Of a DNA stretch of 64,000 bases, positions 11,341-22,321 are shown one piece after another (positions within the stretch are counted from its first letter, which is position 1; the number at the start of each line of letters is the position of its first letter). Under the pieces are notes generated by a model. The model was not told the origin of the DNA. It did not search any database and saw nothing but the letters and a program-made list of their open reading frames with translations. Origin of the DNA: Scatophagus argus (taxonomy: Eukaryota; Chordata; Actinopteri; Scatophagidae); the NCBI RefSeq assembly GCF_020382885.2, contig NC_058498.1:7352501-7416500 (forward strand). The letters run 5' to 3'. A program made the position numbers and the translations under genes.

Positions 11341-13483
11341 TATATACATTTGTTTTCTTATACATTTTGAAGTGTTGCATTTCTGAGGGTCATGCAAGTC
11401 ACAGGGAGCCATAGTGAGGTGTTCAATGTTCTGGATGATGGAGTGTCAAATGCAGTTGTTTGATCAGGGTTCACATTCTGATTCCTGCATGTGGTTGTGG
11501 TTTAGGCAGCGGAAACACTTTGGTTGAGATTCAGGAAAGATCAGGGTTAGGGTTAGTGAACTCAAACCGCAGGGATTTGTAGGGGGGGTGAACAACGTGG
11601 ATGATGGATTATTGATGGATGGTTTTGGTTAGATGATAATCAAGTCATCATGCCTTTTGTCGAAGTTCATGTCACTGCTGAACATTTCAGTGGTAAACAA
11701 ACCTGAACTCAATTGCATTGAGTGTTTTCTAGATGTGCTCAGTAACAACTCTCTGCATCTTGCTGGATATGTTAATTTACGTTACATTGTCATGTTGGTC
11801 CATCCCATGAAGTAAACTGTGCTTCATATGTCAGATTGGTGGATTGCTGCTTTAAACCTAATACTGTAAGCCCTGTCACACACTTCTGTTTTACAAACCT
11901 AACTGTAATTTGCCGTGTACCTCATCCATCGTCTTGGCAGTTGGCAGTGCTCCTGTGGAATTTCTGGTCTGCTTTGTCTGTCATACCAACAGCATTGTCA
12001 TGTGAAGGTCTCTGCGAAAAAAGGGAGGACAAAATAAACAATCAGGGCCTGAAACCAAGGTTTCCAATAACAGCCTCCAAACGCAGAGGGGGGAAAAAAA
12101 AATCCAGAGGAGGTATTCACTTCTGCATGCCGGGTTAAAAGAGCCTCTGTGTACAAAAAAAGTGTTTGCTCATCACATGGTTTTACAGGAATTCCCCCCA
12201 GAATGACCAAACACATTGTCCCTGTGATCTTCAAAAGAGCATTTTGTCTCTCAGAAGATGTATATGTCAAAGCAACAAAGAGGTAAAAGTTAATAAGTTA
12301 ATAAAAATGCTGGCAGCAAGGGGAAGGATTTCTCTGAGGTGATTTTCTGTCAGTGAGGTTAATTCAGCATAAGGTAACTTTAACCCACATCCGTCACAGC
12401 GAGACTCATTGTGCATGGATAGGCCTTTTGTTTGGTTAAGAGGTTATCAGGAGTCAAGCTAATCTGCTGTACGTTGAATTAGTGCTTTTCCTTTAAGCCT
12501 GTGTGTGTGTGTGTTTGTGTCTGGACCGTGTGGGATGCAGTTTGATATTTGCTTATAATATGGCAACCTGTAAGACTCCGAATATGTAAAGAGTGGGTTG
12601 GTTAACATACACGAAGAATACAACTTAAACATGACATGAGTCTAAGGTCATTTGTTATTCATTTTTCAAAGCTCTCAGTCATGTTGTGGTGATTGAGAAA
12701 TAATGAGCAACTTCCTGAGAGGGGAATATACAAACATTTATGTCCAGTGTGGCTTTTCCTGGTACACTTAAACCAAAGAAACATAAACTGAATTGAATTT
12801 ATTTTGTGAAATCTCCAGACATACAAGTTTAGATATGGACTTCAGTGCCAGTGACTAAAAATTAAGCTACAGACTGAAAATAAATTGGAATATGTGCTCC
12901 TTCTTTATTGTAATTTGTTGCTTGGTGTCCTTTTCATTTCTGCTGAAAGTCAAAGTGTGAAAAATTCAAAGTGCATTCAACACATATGACAGATCACATC
13001 ATGAAACCATTGAATTTGTAAGTGCGGCAAACTAAACAAGACTGGACCAGTTTCATGTTGAAGAGGAAACATCTTTAGCGTTGAAATGATGTTGACTGTT
13101 TCATTTTTTCTCTATTAACAATCTCAATTTTTTTTAAAAAAAGTGACGCATATACCAAAATAACCTCCAGTGAAGATTCATAGTCATAAATGTCAAGTTT
13201 TTAGAAATCATTAGAACATGAAATAACTATTATCAGTTTTGCCTTAATAAAGTGAGCTTCAGACATAAGTGCAGGGTGGACGACGGAGGTTTGACCTCTG
13301 ACCTTTCTGACTTCACTTCTTACCCGTGACAGACTTTTATGTGTGTTCAAACATGGGGGGTGTGTGCGTGTTGCAGCAGTTACAAAAGTGTCACTGTGCA
13401 TCGAAAAGTGTTTTGTGTGTCATAGGCAGAGCATCAACGTGTTCGTCTGCATAAGTACACACACCTTCACGTATCCGTTTAAG

Positions 13484-13484
<1 letters not shown>
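11341..13484. other. Intergenic, nothing recognised except a short telomere-like string
   Basis: No coding exon is supported. Near 11544-11556 there is a short AGGGTTAGGGTTAG string, too short to be a telomeric array. A short GT run lies near 12500. Confidence 0.5.
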
Positions 13485-13521
<37 letters not shown>

Positions 13522-13530
13522 GTGCGTGTG
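13485..13530. repeat. (GT)n microsatellite
   Basis: GT array with two CG interruptions, directly preceding the GGGGACA repeat. Confidence 0.95.
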
Positions 13531-13539
13531 GATGTGTAT

Positions 13540-13790
13540 TCCTGTAGTTGTGGGGACAAAAATCTGTTCACACAGTTGCATTGTGAGGACCCGACTTACT
13601 TATGGGGACAAAACACAAGTCCCCACAATGTAAACCATTAAATATTAGGGTGAAGTCTTGCTTTAGGCTGAGGTCAGGGTTAGGATTAGGCAAGTAATGT
13701 TTACTGTTATGGTTAGGTGGTGGTAAAGCCTCCGGGAAATGAAAGTAAGTCCATGTAATGTCCTCAAAAGTGATGGAAGTGTGTGTGTGT
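13540..13790. repeat. GT-flanked dispersed repeat with GGGGACA and GGTTAGG motifs
   Basis: It shows TGTGGGGACAAA, TTGTGAGGACC, TATGGGGACAAAAC, AAGTCCCCACAATGTAAACC, then CAGGGTTAGGATTAGG and AATGTCCTCA. GT arrays lie on both sides. I recognise this as a widespread bony-fish repeat with sub-telomere-like GGTTAGG strings. Confidence 0.6.
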
Positions 13791-13937
13791 GGTGTTCAGG
13801 TGACTGTACTGAGGGTTTGTCTGCTTCACTCTGATGACTCTGGACTCCTGACTGTGTTGAGAATGCACAGACTCCACCACAGTCGACTTCACGCTGGGAG
13901 CAGCTGCATTCCTGACCTGCAGTTCAAAGAGCAGGGA

Positions 13938-13954
13938 ACACACGCACACACACA

Positions 13955-14040
<86 letters not shown>
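13938..14040. repeat. (CA)n microsatellite, long
   Basis: About 100 bases of nearly pure CA with two early interruptions (CG and AA). Probably length-polymorphic. Confidence 0.97.
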
Positions 14041-14043
<3 letters not shown>

Positions 14044-14372
14044 AATCCAAATGTTCCCTTTAAAACTGTACTTCAGTTCAGTGAGGAAAATGACTGAGAT
14101 GCCACTGGAATATTTCACAAATATCAGCTTGACATATAAGTGCTCAGCTATAGGGGTGGGTGTTATGGCACAGTTTTTCAAGGGTGTAGCAATACTCTTG
14201 ACTCAACCAAGTGCATATCTGCTTGAGTATGGCTGTGGATAATGTTATATGTGAGTTTGAGCATGTGAGCGTGAGCGATTTATGGTAAAGTGTGAGTTTT
14301 CTGTGTTTCACCTGGCTGCAGCACAAAGGTAAAAGTGTCAAAAGGCTTCTGCAGACATGGAGTAAGATAGAA

Positions 14373-14383
14373 GACACACACAC

Positions 14384-14442
<59 letters not shown>

Positions 14443-14443
14443 C
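14373..14443. repeat. (CA)n-(TA)n compound microsatellite
   Basis: CA array from 14373 to about 14428 running into a TA array up to 14443, about 330 bp from the previous CA array. Confidence 0.97.
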
Positions 14444-15487
14444 AGGTTTAACTAGCTGAAGCCCTGCAGGCTGTAGGAGCTGGATGACTGTTATCGCCTA
14501 TAGCAAATATTCACATTTCTGCTTCTGTTATCTCCTCACCTGAACAGAGGAGGCTTACGTTGTAAGATTATATTTAAACCACACATATATAAAATGAAAA
14601 TGCTACAATAACAATGCTGCAACAGCTTATGTTCTGCAGCCAACATAAGTGAGTAGAATTCCTCAGCCCTTGTTTCTTTCTTTGTACATGTCCTATGTGT
14701 GACCCTAGTTTGAAACTGTTATTGTAAGTCTTTGCAAACAGTGGACTAAAGTGCTGAGGAATTTGAAAACTGGGGTTAAACTTTAACTGTAAGGGCAACT
14801 GTGAGTGAACAAGCAGGAGCACATGACTCCCTGCTCCTTCCTCATTAGCCCCGCTGCCCTTTGGCCCAGAGGACAGAGGGGGAAAAAAACAAAAAAATCA
14901 TCTTCCTCTCTCTCCCCCTCCCTCTGTCACTTCTCACAACACTCTCTCCATCCTCAGGCCTTTGACCTCTAACGAATGATGGAGCAATTTAAAATACACA
15001 AGGCAGTAGAACCTGCCAAAGAAAAACATCTGCTGGGGTGATTCCAGAGTAACACACGGTGTCCAATCAATATTTGCCCTCCTCCCTCGCCAGGGACTTG
15101 CTGGAGATGGTGGGAAACTTCCCATTTGGTGTTGCTGTTTTGTCATTTAAATCAGCTATCTTGTGTTCGCTTTGCACAAGGTATCAAGCCATTGTAGAGG
15201 GTTCAATAGCCGTGTTTACTGTAATGGCAGTGGAGCTTTCTTTCCCGTGTGTCTGCTGTGAAGATAAGGTACATTACTGAATGTTGCTGTAAACTGAGTG
15301 AAGTGGAAAACAGCACTTGGCTTTGCTCAGCCTTTGGCTTAAACACTTGAACTCTGATGTTAACAGTATTCCTGTTTTATTTTTATTTTTACATGCTTTC
15401 CAAACTTCCTGGAAAGACCATTTATGTTGAATAGGTATTGAATGTGTTTTTTTTTTCTTCCGATTTGGTTTCTCGCGAAGATATCAT
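14444..15487. other. Intergenic, nothing recognised
   Basis: No coding exon, RNA gene or clear repeat could be supported. Confidence 0.5.
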
Positions 15488-15720
15488 TTTAGATGATAAG
15501 ATTGAAACTGGAGCTAGAGAGATAGGAGTCAATTAGCTTAGCTTAGCATTAAGACTGGATGCAAAGGGAAACAGATAGCCTGCCATTGGCATTAATAAAA
15601 CGAAAAAAACATCCCACCAGTACATCTAAAGTCATTTTTTTTCATGTTTGGAAAACTATTCCAGGTTTGCAATTTACCCCACTTTGTCTTTGACTCCATG
15701 CTAAGATCATTGATATGCAA
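15488..15720 (+). repeat. Fold-back repeat (same family as 1-372), partial left arm
   Basis: Contains AACTGGAGCTAG, TTAGCTTAGCTTAGCATTAA, GACTGGATGCAAAGGGAAAC and AGATAGCCTG, in the same order as the left arm of the 1-372 element. The mirror arm is missing. Confidence 0.55.
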
Positions 15721-15844
15721 GATGGGTGTTACATGCTACACATCTTAGATCACTTGCCCATGAGGATACCTTGAATCTGATGAAGCTGTTAGCAAACAGT
15801 TTCTTACATTAAAATTCATCTGGACTGTTAACTTTGGGTTGGCC

Positions 15845-16060
15845 CTCACAAGCCTTCAGGCGCTTTAGCTGCTAAATGCTCAACTGTGTTCACTGGTATG
15901 TCTGTCTGGCCTTGGGTGCCGGGCAGGTAACAGTATAGTTGATTTATCAGGGACTCAGCTGGAAACAAGGCTGCTGAGTGACGGGACAGAAGTAAAACTG
16001 GCTGTAAAACCAAAACAATGAAGTGAAAGATGCTGAAACACTCAGCAGAGTGGCAGTGGC
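15845..16060 (+). repeat. Dispersed repeat, family B copy 2
   Basis: Shares GCTAAATGCTCAACTGTGTT, then GGCTGTAAAACCAAAACAATG and AAAGATGCTGAAACACTCAG, in the order seen at 5640-5900. Confidence 0.5.
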
Positions 16061-18039
16061 TGACTCATACAGTAAAGAGACGTGATGAATCATCACCAGG
16101 CCGAATATCCTTGTTTACTTTCTAATGTCACTGAAAGTTTAACAGACCTTCTGTCAGGTGTGATGCAGTCAAATAAACTTTTACGTGCAAATTTTGTTGC
16201 TGAATACATCAAGCAGTGGGTTATTCGTGTGTAATTTACACACATTTTGTTTTACTGGTATGGAACTGATTAGTGGTTAGAGATACTTTTATTATGTCGT
16301 TTTCCGAGAGGCTGACGAGTATCAACTGGCATTACTTCAAAAAATAAAAAAAAAACAGTTTAGCTAAATGCTTTGCTTCAAATGTGAGATTATTCCCACA
16401 TTGACAGGTTGTGTCAGCGGACAGCCTTTTTGAAAGATGAACTTTCAGACTGGGCATTAACCTAACGCTCTCTGCAGCCACAACATATTTGATCATGTTC
16501 CCAATCAGCGCCTTCAATCTCTCGTAAATCTGCGTCCAATCTGTTGCTCCCTGGTTGTAACCCTCTGCTGTTGACCAGACTTTGCCTAAAGGTCAACTAA
16601 GGTGCTTAGGATGACAGAAAATTAACCTAATAAGCTCAGTGAAGACAACTCAAATGCTTTAACGAGATTAGGACGAGGCCACTCCCCTGGCCATCTTTCG
16701 TCCCTAAACACCTTACTGCTGTAATCTAATGCGCACAAGCTGACGAGCTAAGTGACCTCATCTGCTCATCTGCTGTGTTGTTGGTCTGGACACTGCTGTG
16801 CTCAGACTGAAGAACACCCAGACTTCCGTACAACAGGGCGGCTTTATAATGCAAGACACCTGTCTAAAAGGCTTCATTCGCCTGTGAATTCTGGCAGTCA
16901 TGTTTAGCAGAGTAAACCAATGTCACACTTTTCTAGTGGATATCAGTGAAGGTAAGTCAAATAACAAGAACACCTGCCAACATCAGCATGACAGACATCC
17001 TCTTAAATGATCATACGTTTGAATCAACACCTCTCCAAAACAGTTTGCACGTTCAGTATAACCTTCACGAGGATGCAGGACTGTTGGCTGTAGGTTGGTG
17101 TACCTAATAAATTCATCACATATGCCTGCTTTCATTTTTGTCAGTTTTTGACAGTTATTGAGGCATTCCTGTACAGAATTAAAATAAATAAATAAATCTG
17201 CACCCATAACTGTACAACCATATGACACAAAACACAATTTAGGGATCTTTAAAAAGATCTAAAAATGGATGACCTATCTCAGGTAAGGTCCCTGCATGTT
17301 TATTTCCAAAGTGCAGTGCCATTGGAGGAAAGGAAAAAGTAAACTGGTTGCATGTCAGAAGGAAAAATTTAAATTCTTAATCTGTAAAGAGTTGATGGGA
17401 AGAAAGTATCAACTGCGATTCTGGATTATTTTTCTGTCATTGTACATATGGATCACAATTTGACACAGTCTGACAGTACCAAAAGGGATGCCACGCCCAG
17501 AGGCAGTGAGGGAAGGGAAGGGCCCTGTGGGGTTTGCAGTGAGGCACATCTGAGGACGCCTCCGATGCCTGTAACGACAAGCACCTGGCGCACCTGGAAC
17601 CAAAACTGAGGTTGAAAACTGACTTAGAAGAGACAATCAAATCGCTTTGAGAGTTCAAACCATTTTTGAACTTTGCCATTCATTTCTTAAATCTTTTTCA
17701 TCTTTGTTATTGTTATTATGGAACTAATAATAACAATAATGATAACAAAATCATTATGTATCCCCACTTTATTCTGGTCAAAAACAATATAAGCTTTGGA
17801 TCAGGCCCCATGAGGAATCAAAAACACACAAAACGGTTTTCATCAGTGTGTTAGCTTGGGAGGGCTACTGCCTCCATCGTCAGTTATCTGATTTCACAAC
17901 AGTATTCTGTATGAAAATGACCTTTACTTCACCAACCACTAATTAAAATCACCTTTTATGTTTTACTGTTTCTTATATCATTAGGAACTGCTAAAAATGA
18001 TCTTGTAGCTTGGTGCTCTCTGAACTGAACCAACGATCC
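16061..18039. other. Intergenic, nothing recognised
   Basis: Open frames around 17409-17679 on the minus strand show no conserved domain and no splice support, so no gene is called. Confidence 0.5.
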
Positions 18040-18240
18040 AGGATGGATTTCAGGTATATAGCTTTAGAGTATACTTTATAGTGTACTGTTTTTACTTACC
18101 TTGTAAATTGTTAATTTATTTTACCTCTACATTCTTTTGTAACTGTTTTGCTTTTTGCACTCCTCCTCTTTTCGTGTGAGCTGACACAACAAGTGAATTT
18201 CCCCACTGCGGGATCAGTAAAGTTCATCTTATCTTATCAA
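18040..18240 (+). repeat. Non-LTR retrotransposon 3' tail
   Basis: The end reads AATTTCCCCACTGCGGGATC then AGTAAAGTTCATC and a (CTTAT) run. This GGGATCA-TAAAG tail followed by a short tandem repeat is typical of fish LINE 3' ends. A sister copy is at 53150-53522 and reverse copies are at 55800-55900 and 59295-59510. Confidence 0.55.
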
Positions 18241-20435
18241 ACAGCTTTCTTTTAATCAGAGACTGAGCGAGACAATCCCCATAATTGGACTCAGTTTAAC
18301 CACAAACAAGGTTCCACTCTTCCTCCGGTTGTCACTGTGGTGAGAAGGCCTGTCGGTCTGAGCCATTTGCCTCCGTTATCTGAGTGGGTGCGAGCACAAA
18401 GCGATTTGATTGAGGGCAAATCTGTCTGATGTTTCTCCACGCCAACAGTACCCCAGCATCCTGACCTCTCCACGGGCTGGCTGGTGGTCTGAAAGCTCAG
18501 CAGAGAGGTGTCAGGTCAGCGTGGCTGTGACGTCCCTGAGCACACAGCAGAGAATAGAGAGATGTAGAGAGGAGGAGGAGATGAGGGAGGTATATGGAGT
18601 GGTTGTGACAGGTGAGCTAATGGCTTTGAGAGAGAGAGAGAAAAAAAGAGGTCGGGATGAAGGCTGAGGCTGTGATCTCTTTATACAGCTTACAGGGGAA
18701 CAACTTATTAAAATGAGGAACGGATGCAGAGAGTAAATGAGTTGACCTAAAACCCCCAGGTCACTACCCCCATTCTGGTGGATGTGTGTGTGTGTGATTG
18801 CGCCCACCCCCACACTGATTGACAGCCTCTGTCTTTGTCTCATAATGGTTTGAGTTTTTTTCCCAGGCACTGAAAAACCCACAGGCCCAGATGCTGGCTG
18901 TTGGAGTAGAAACGTGTCCAGAAAAACGGAGCGTAAATGTTCCCAGATGAAAGTGTTAAAGCTTTATATAATGTTCAAAATCTGTGTAAATACCAAAATG
19001 AGTCTGTTCTTATGGGTTTTGTTTGACTTTCTTATCTTCCTGATTCATTAGTGCACTTTTCCTTCAATGCGTGTTTCATCACACACGTAAACCTCCAGTT
19101 GCTTTATCGTGAGGAAGATTAGATTAGACTGTTCACCCTTCATACTGGATCAAGGTTACCACAAGGTTTAACTAATTCAACAGAGAAGCATGTTTGAACA
19201 ACTTTTATTTTAAAGCTCTTAAAAAGCTCCAGCAGTTCAGTGAGTTCCAGTGAAGCAATGATACCAACATGCTCACATATTGTATTAAATTAAAATTAAA
19301 AATTTTGAGGCGCTTTGCTTGAATATTTCCATTTAATATTGTATACTTATTCTCCACTACAATTCATAAAAAATACAGTATTTACTGGTTACTTTATAAA
19401 TCAAGAGTTTAAATGAATTTTCACTTCATTTGAGAATAGTGAGGATAAAAATATGATAATAATGGCTGCTGTGGCCTACTTTTTAAATATATAGATAGAA
19501 TTTTGTGGGGTTTTTTAATAATTGCTTTGTTGATTGATTCTATTTTTCGTGAAAACAATAAAAAACAATATTTAGCCAGAAAAGGCACATCATGTGCCAT
19601 ATCTATTCCCAATAAATTACAATTTTGCAAGTACAATTTTGAGGTTTAGGATTTTACTTTAAGAAATCAATCGCTGAACTTACACTTACAATTACAATTG
19701 TACTTTCACTTACAAGATTTTGACTGCAGGACTTGTAAAGCAGTATTTTAGCATTGTTGAAAATGATCTGAACACTTCTTCCATTACCGTGGAAATGCAT
19801 ATTGCATATTGAGCCATGAATGATAAAAACACTTTTGTTCCTTTCCAGTGGACATTTTGGCATAATGTGTCCTCTTTGACACAAGAGTCACCCTGAGGTT
19901 ACAACAATCATGTGGTCTAAAAATCCTTTGATGAACTCATATGCTTAACATAGATCTTAGAGAGAGCGAACACAAAATGGAACGATAATTGTATCATCTG
20001 CTCTAATGGCAGCCATTACAACAATAGTGATGGTGACCTGGAGTAAAGCGGGGACCATCGTGGACAGGCCCTCTCCGGTGACCTCTGCTCGGGAAAGGGC
20101 AAGCTCAGGCAAAAGTCAGGGCGTCAGGGCTCACCACCTCGTCTGGCGCTCTGAACTCTCCATTCACCGGATAACACAGCAGCCAGGCATCACTGTGACC
20201 CTGTGGGTGTGACACTCAACCTTTGCCTTAACCTCCTGACCGCTGGTCACAGCTGCAGCTGACCGGCTCCGGTAGGTCAGGGCACGGGGTCGGCTGGAGA
20301 GATGGAGAAGGGTTAGAGATGATTGAGAGATGAGTGAGGAGAGAGGATGAGAAGATGGAGGGAGAAGAAATGGAGGCATGAGTGTGAGGAAAAGATTGAT
20401 CTGTGGGAGTGTATATATATATGTGTGTGTATGTG

Positions 20436-20469
<34 letters not shown>

Positions 20470-20715
20470 TGTACACAAACACATCTATATACAAATAAAA
20501 CAAAACAAAACAACAAAATATTAATCTTTTTTTTCAATACTTATTCTTACTGGTTTTTCAAATCTGGAAATAACAAAATGTGGCAGCTGCACGAATGCAA
20601 CATGGCACAGAGCAAGTCGTCAAGGAGAGCTCAGACATATACTACGTATACAACCTTATTTCCTTGTTTCCAGTTATTACCTGTTTAATCTCTTGATTGA
20701 TGTTGGTTGGTACTT
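18241..20715. other. Intergenic with an (ATGT)n microsatellite at 20440-20473
   Basis: No coding exon is supported. The tetranucleotide ATGT array is preceded by an AT/GT-rich tract from 20409. Confidence 0.6.
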
Positions 20716-21050
20716 AATTAAAGGAGAACCGCACCATTTTTATACACCATAGTCTGTTTACAGGTCTTGTGGAGTACTAAAACATGTGAGACAAAGTGGG
20801 AGCTGTGTGAAGCGTGATAAATTGCTTAAAGTGATATCTCTTGAGTGAGTGCCAGTGGGGGTGTGAGGATAGAAAGAAGAGACATTTCCAAACCTCTGTA
20901 GCCTCACCTTCTCTCTGCTCAAAGCCAGTGGCTCAATTGGCTGCTACTAGCACAACACACATGAATCTGCCCATCAGTTAAAGTGTTTGCTATGGTAAAT
21001 CTCAATAGTTAACCCCAAAGCCAAAACATTCCCTCTTACGTTATAAAACA
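20716..21050. repeat. Probable dispersed repeat
   Basis: Begins AAAGGAGAACCGCACCATTT and contains TTTACAGGTCTTGTGGAGTA. From memory this resembles an abundant fish repeat usually seen in reverse as GGTGCGGTTCTCCTTT. Only one copy is in this window, so the call rests on recall. Confidence 0.35.
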
Positions 21051-21724
21051 GGTCATAAAATATAGTTCCATTTTTTTTTAACAGTAAGTTACTGAATGAG
21101 CAGGGCGCTGTAGTTTCTGGCACTCAATTAAGAACACCTTTTGAGGATGTTTGTTGTGGTGGAAATAGAATAAGCCATAGAGAGCTAGATGAAAGTGCTA
21201 AGATGACAAATGGGCTGGCCTTACATTTTATGTGCACGTCATGTGTGCTATTGTCCTGGCCCCCCATCCCCCTCCTCGGTTCTTTGGCACAACAGCCCGA
21301 CAGGCCGGGACTGGCTTCACAGACTCGTCTTGTACGGGAAAAAAGACATGAGTGCTCTGGAGGTCATTCCCGAGGTCCTCAATGAGGTCAGCCCTTGAGC
21401 CAGTTTTACACATTCATGAGTGCATGACAGCTGTTTCTCTGAAATAAGGCATGTGTCTTGTGACTCCTGTTAGACAAGTTAAGCTTTGGAATCCTGGTCA
21501 GTTTATTGGTAACTCTCACAATGGCTGAAAAGGTCAAACTGACGGTGCTTTCCTACTCTATATTTACTTCTCAAGAGCAAATGAGTGCCTGAATTGACTG
21601 TTGTAGATGTAACTGATGGACTGACAGATAATTAGATGAAAAATAAATGGATGAATAAGTCTGTATCTCTTTACAAGGACAGAAAACTAAGTACAGATAT
21701 AACTCCTCAACATTTCTCATTAAC

Positions 21725-22190
21725 AAGCTTTGCTTGCAGCTCTGAGGCACAGCGATGCTTTGAGCTAAATGCTAATGTCGCAATGCTATCATGTTTGTAG
21801 AGACAACATGCTGTTGGCATAATGTATACAATATTCAGTGTCTTAATTTAGTATCCACTCTTACTGAGTGGAGCTGAGGCTGCTGGGAATGTTGTTAGCT
21901 TAGCAAAAATATGGTGGACGAACTGAAATTTTGACGTGATGCCGAAATGAGATGAAAAGTCAGAGGATCACCGGAGTTCTTACCATTTGTCCTAAGTATA
22001 GGACATGAAATGCCTGTACTGAATTTAAACTATTTAAAAACTGAAGCGGGATGAAAAGTCAGGGGATCACTGAAGTCTTTAGGATTCATCCTCCAAGTCT
22101 CACAGATATCAGCACTAAACTTCTTGGCAATTGGTCACTTGTTAAGTCAGTTGACATCCATGACCAAGCTGCCAGCTTGGCTAAAAAATT
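21725..22190 (+). repeat. Dispersed repeat, family D copy 1
   Basis: Contains TTTGAGCTAAATGCTAATGT, GCTGAGGCTGCTGGGAATG, AACTGAAATTTTGACGTGAT, then GATGAAAAGTCAGAGGATCA. The GATGAAAAGTCAGGGGATCA block recurs within it and again at 42438-42775, with more diverged copies at 45235-45512 and, reversed, 44595-44770. Confidence 0.6.
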
Positions 22191-22321
22191 ATTCTGAAGT
22201 GATGAGGCCTATGAAACACACGAGCGGCTTGAGTTCAGCAGGACGTCAGGTTGTGACTGCACTTCATGTGGATCCATTTGACTGTTACGAAGGCTGATTC
22301 TCTGACTGAAGAATCACAGGG

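Noticed and set aside
11544-11556. Telomere-like GGGTTAGGGTTAG
   Set aside because: Only about two units; not an interstitial telomeric array.
13764-14045. Open frames coding runs of Cys-Val or His-Thr
   Set aside because: They are translations of the CA/GT microsatellite.
17409-17679. Overlapping minus-strand frames with Arg-rich content
   Set aside because: No recognisable domain, no splice partners and no coding-like neighbour.
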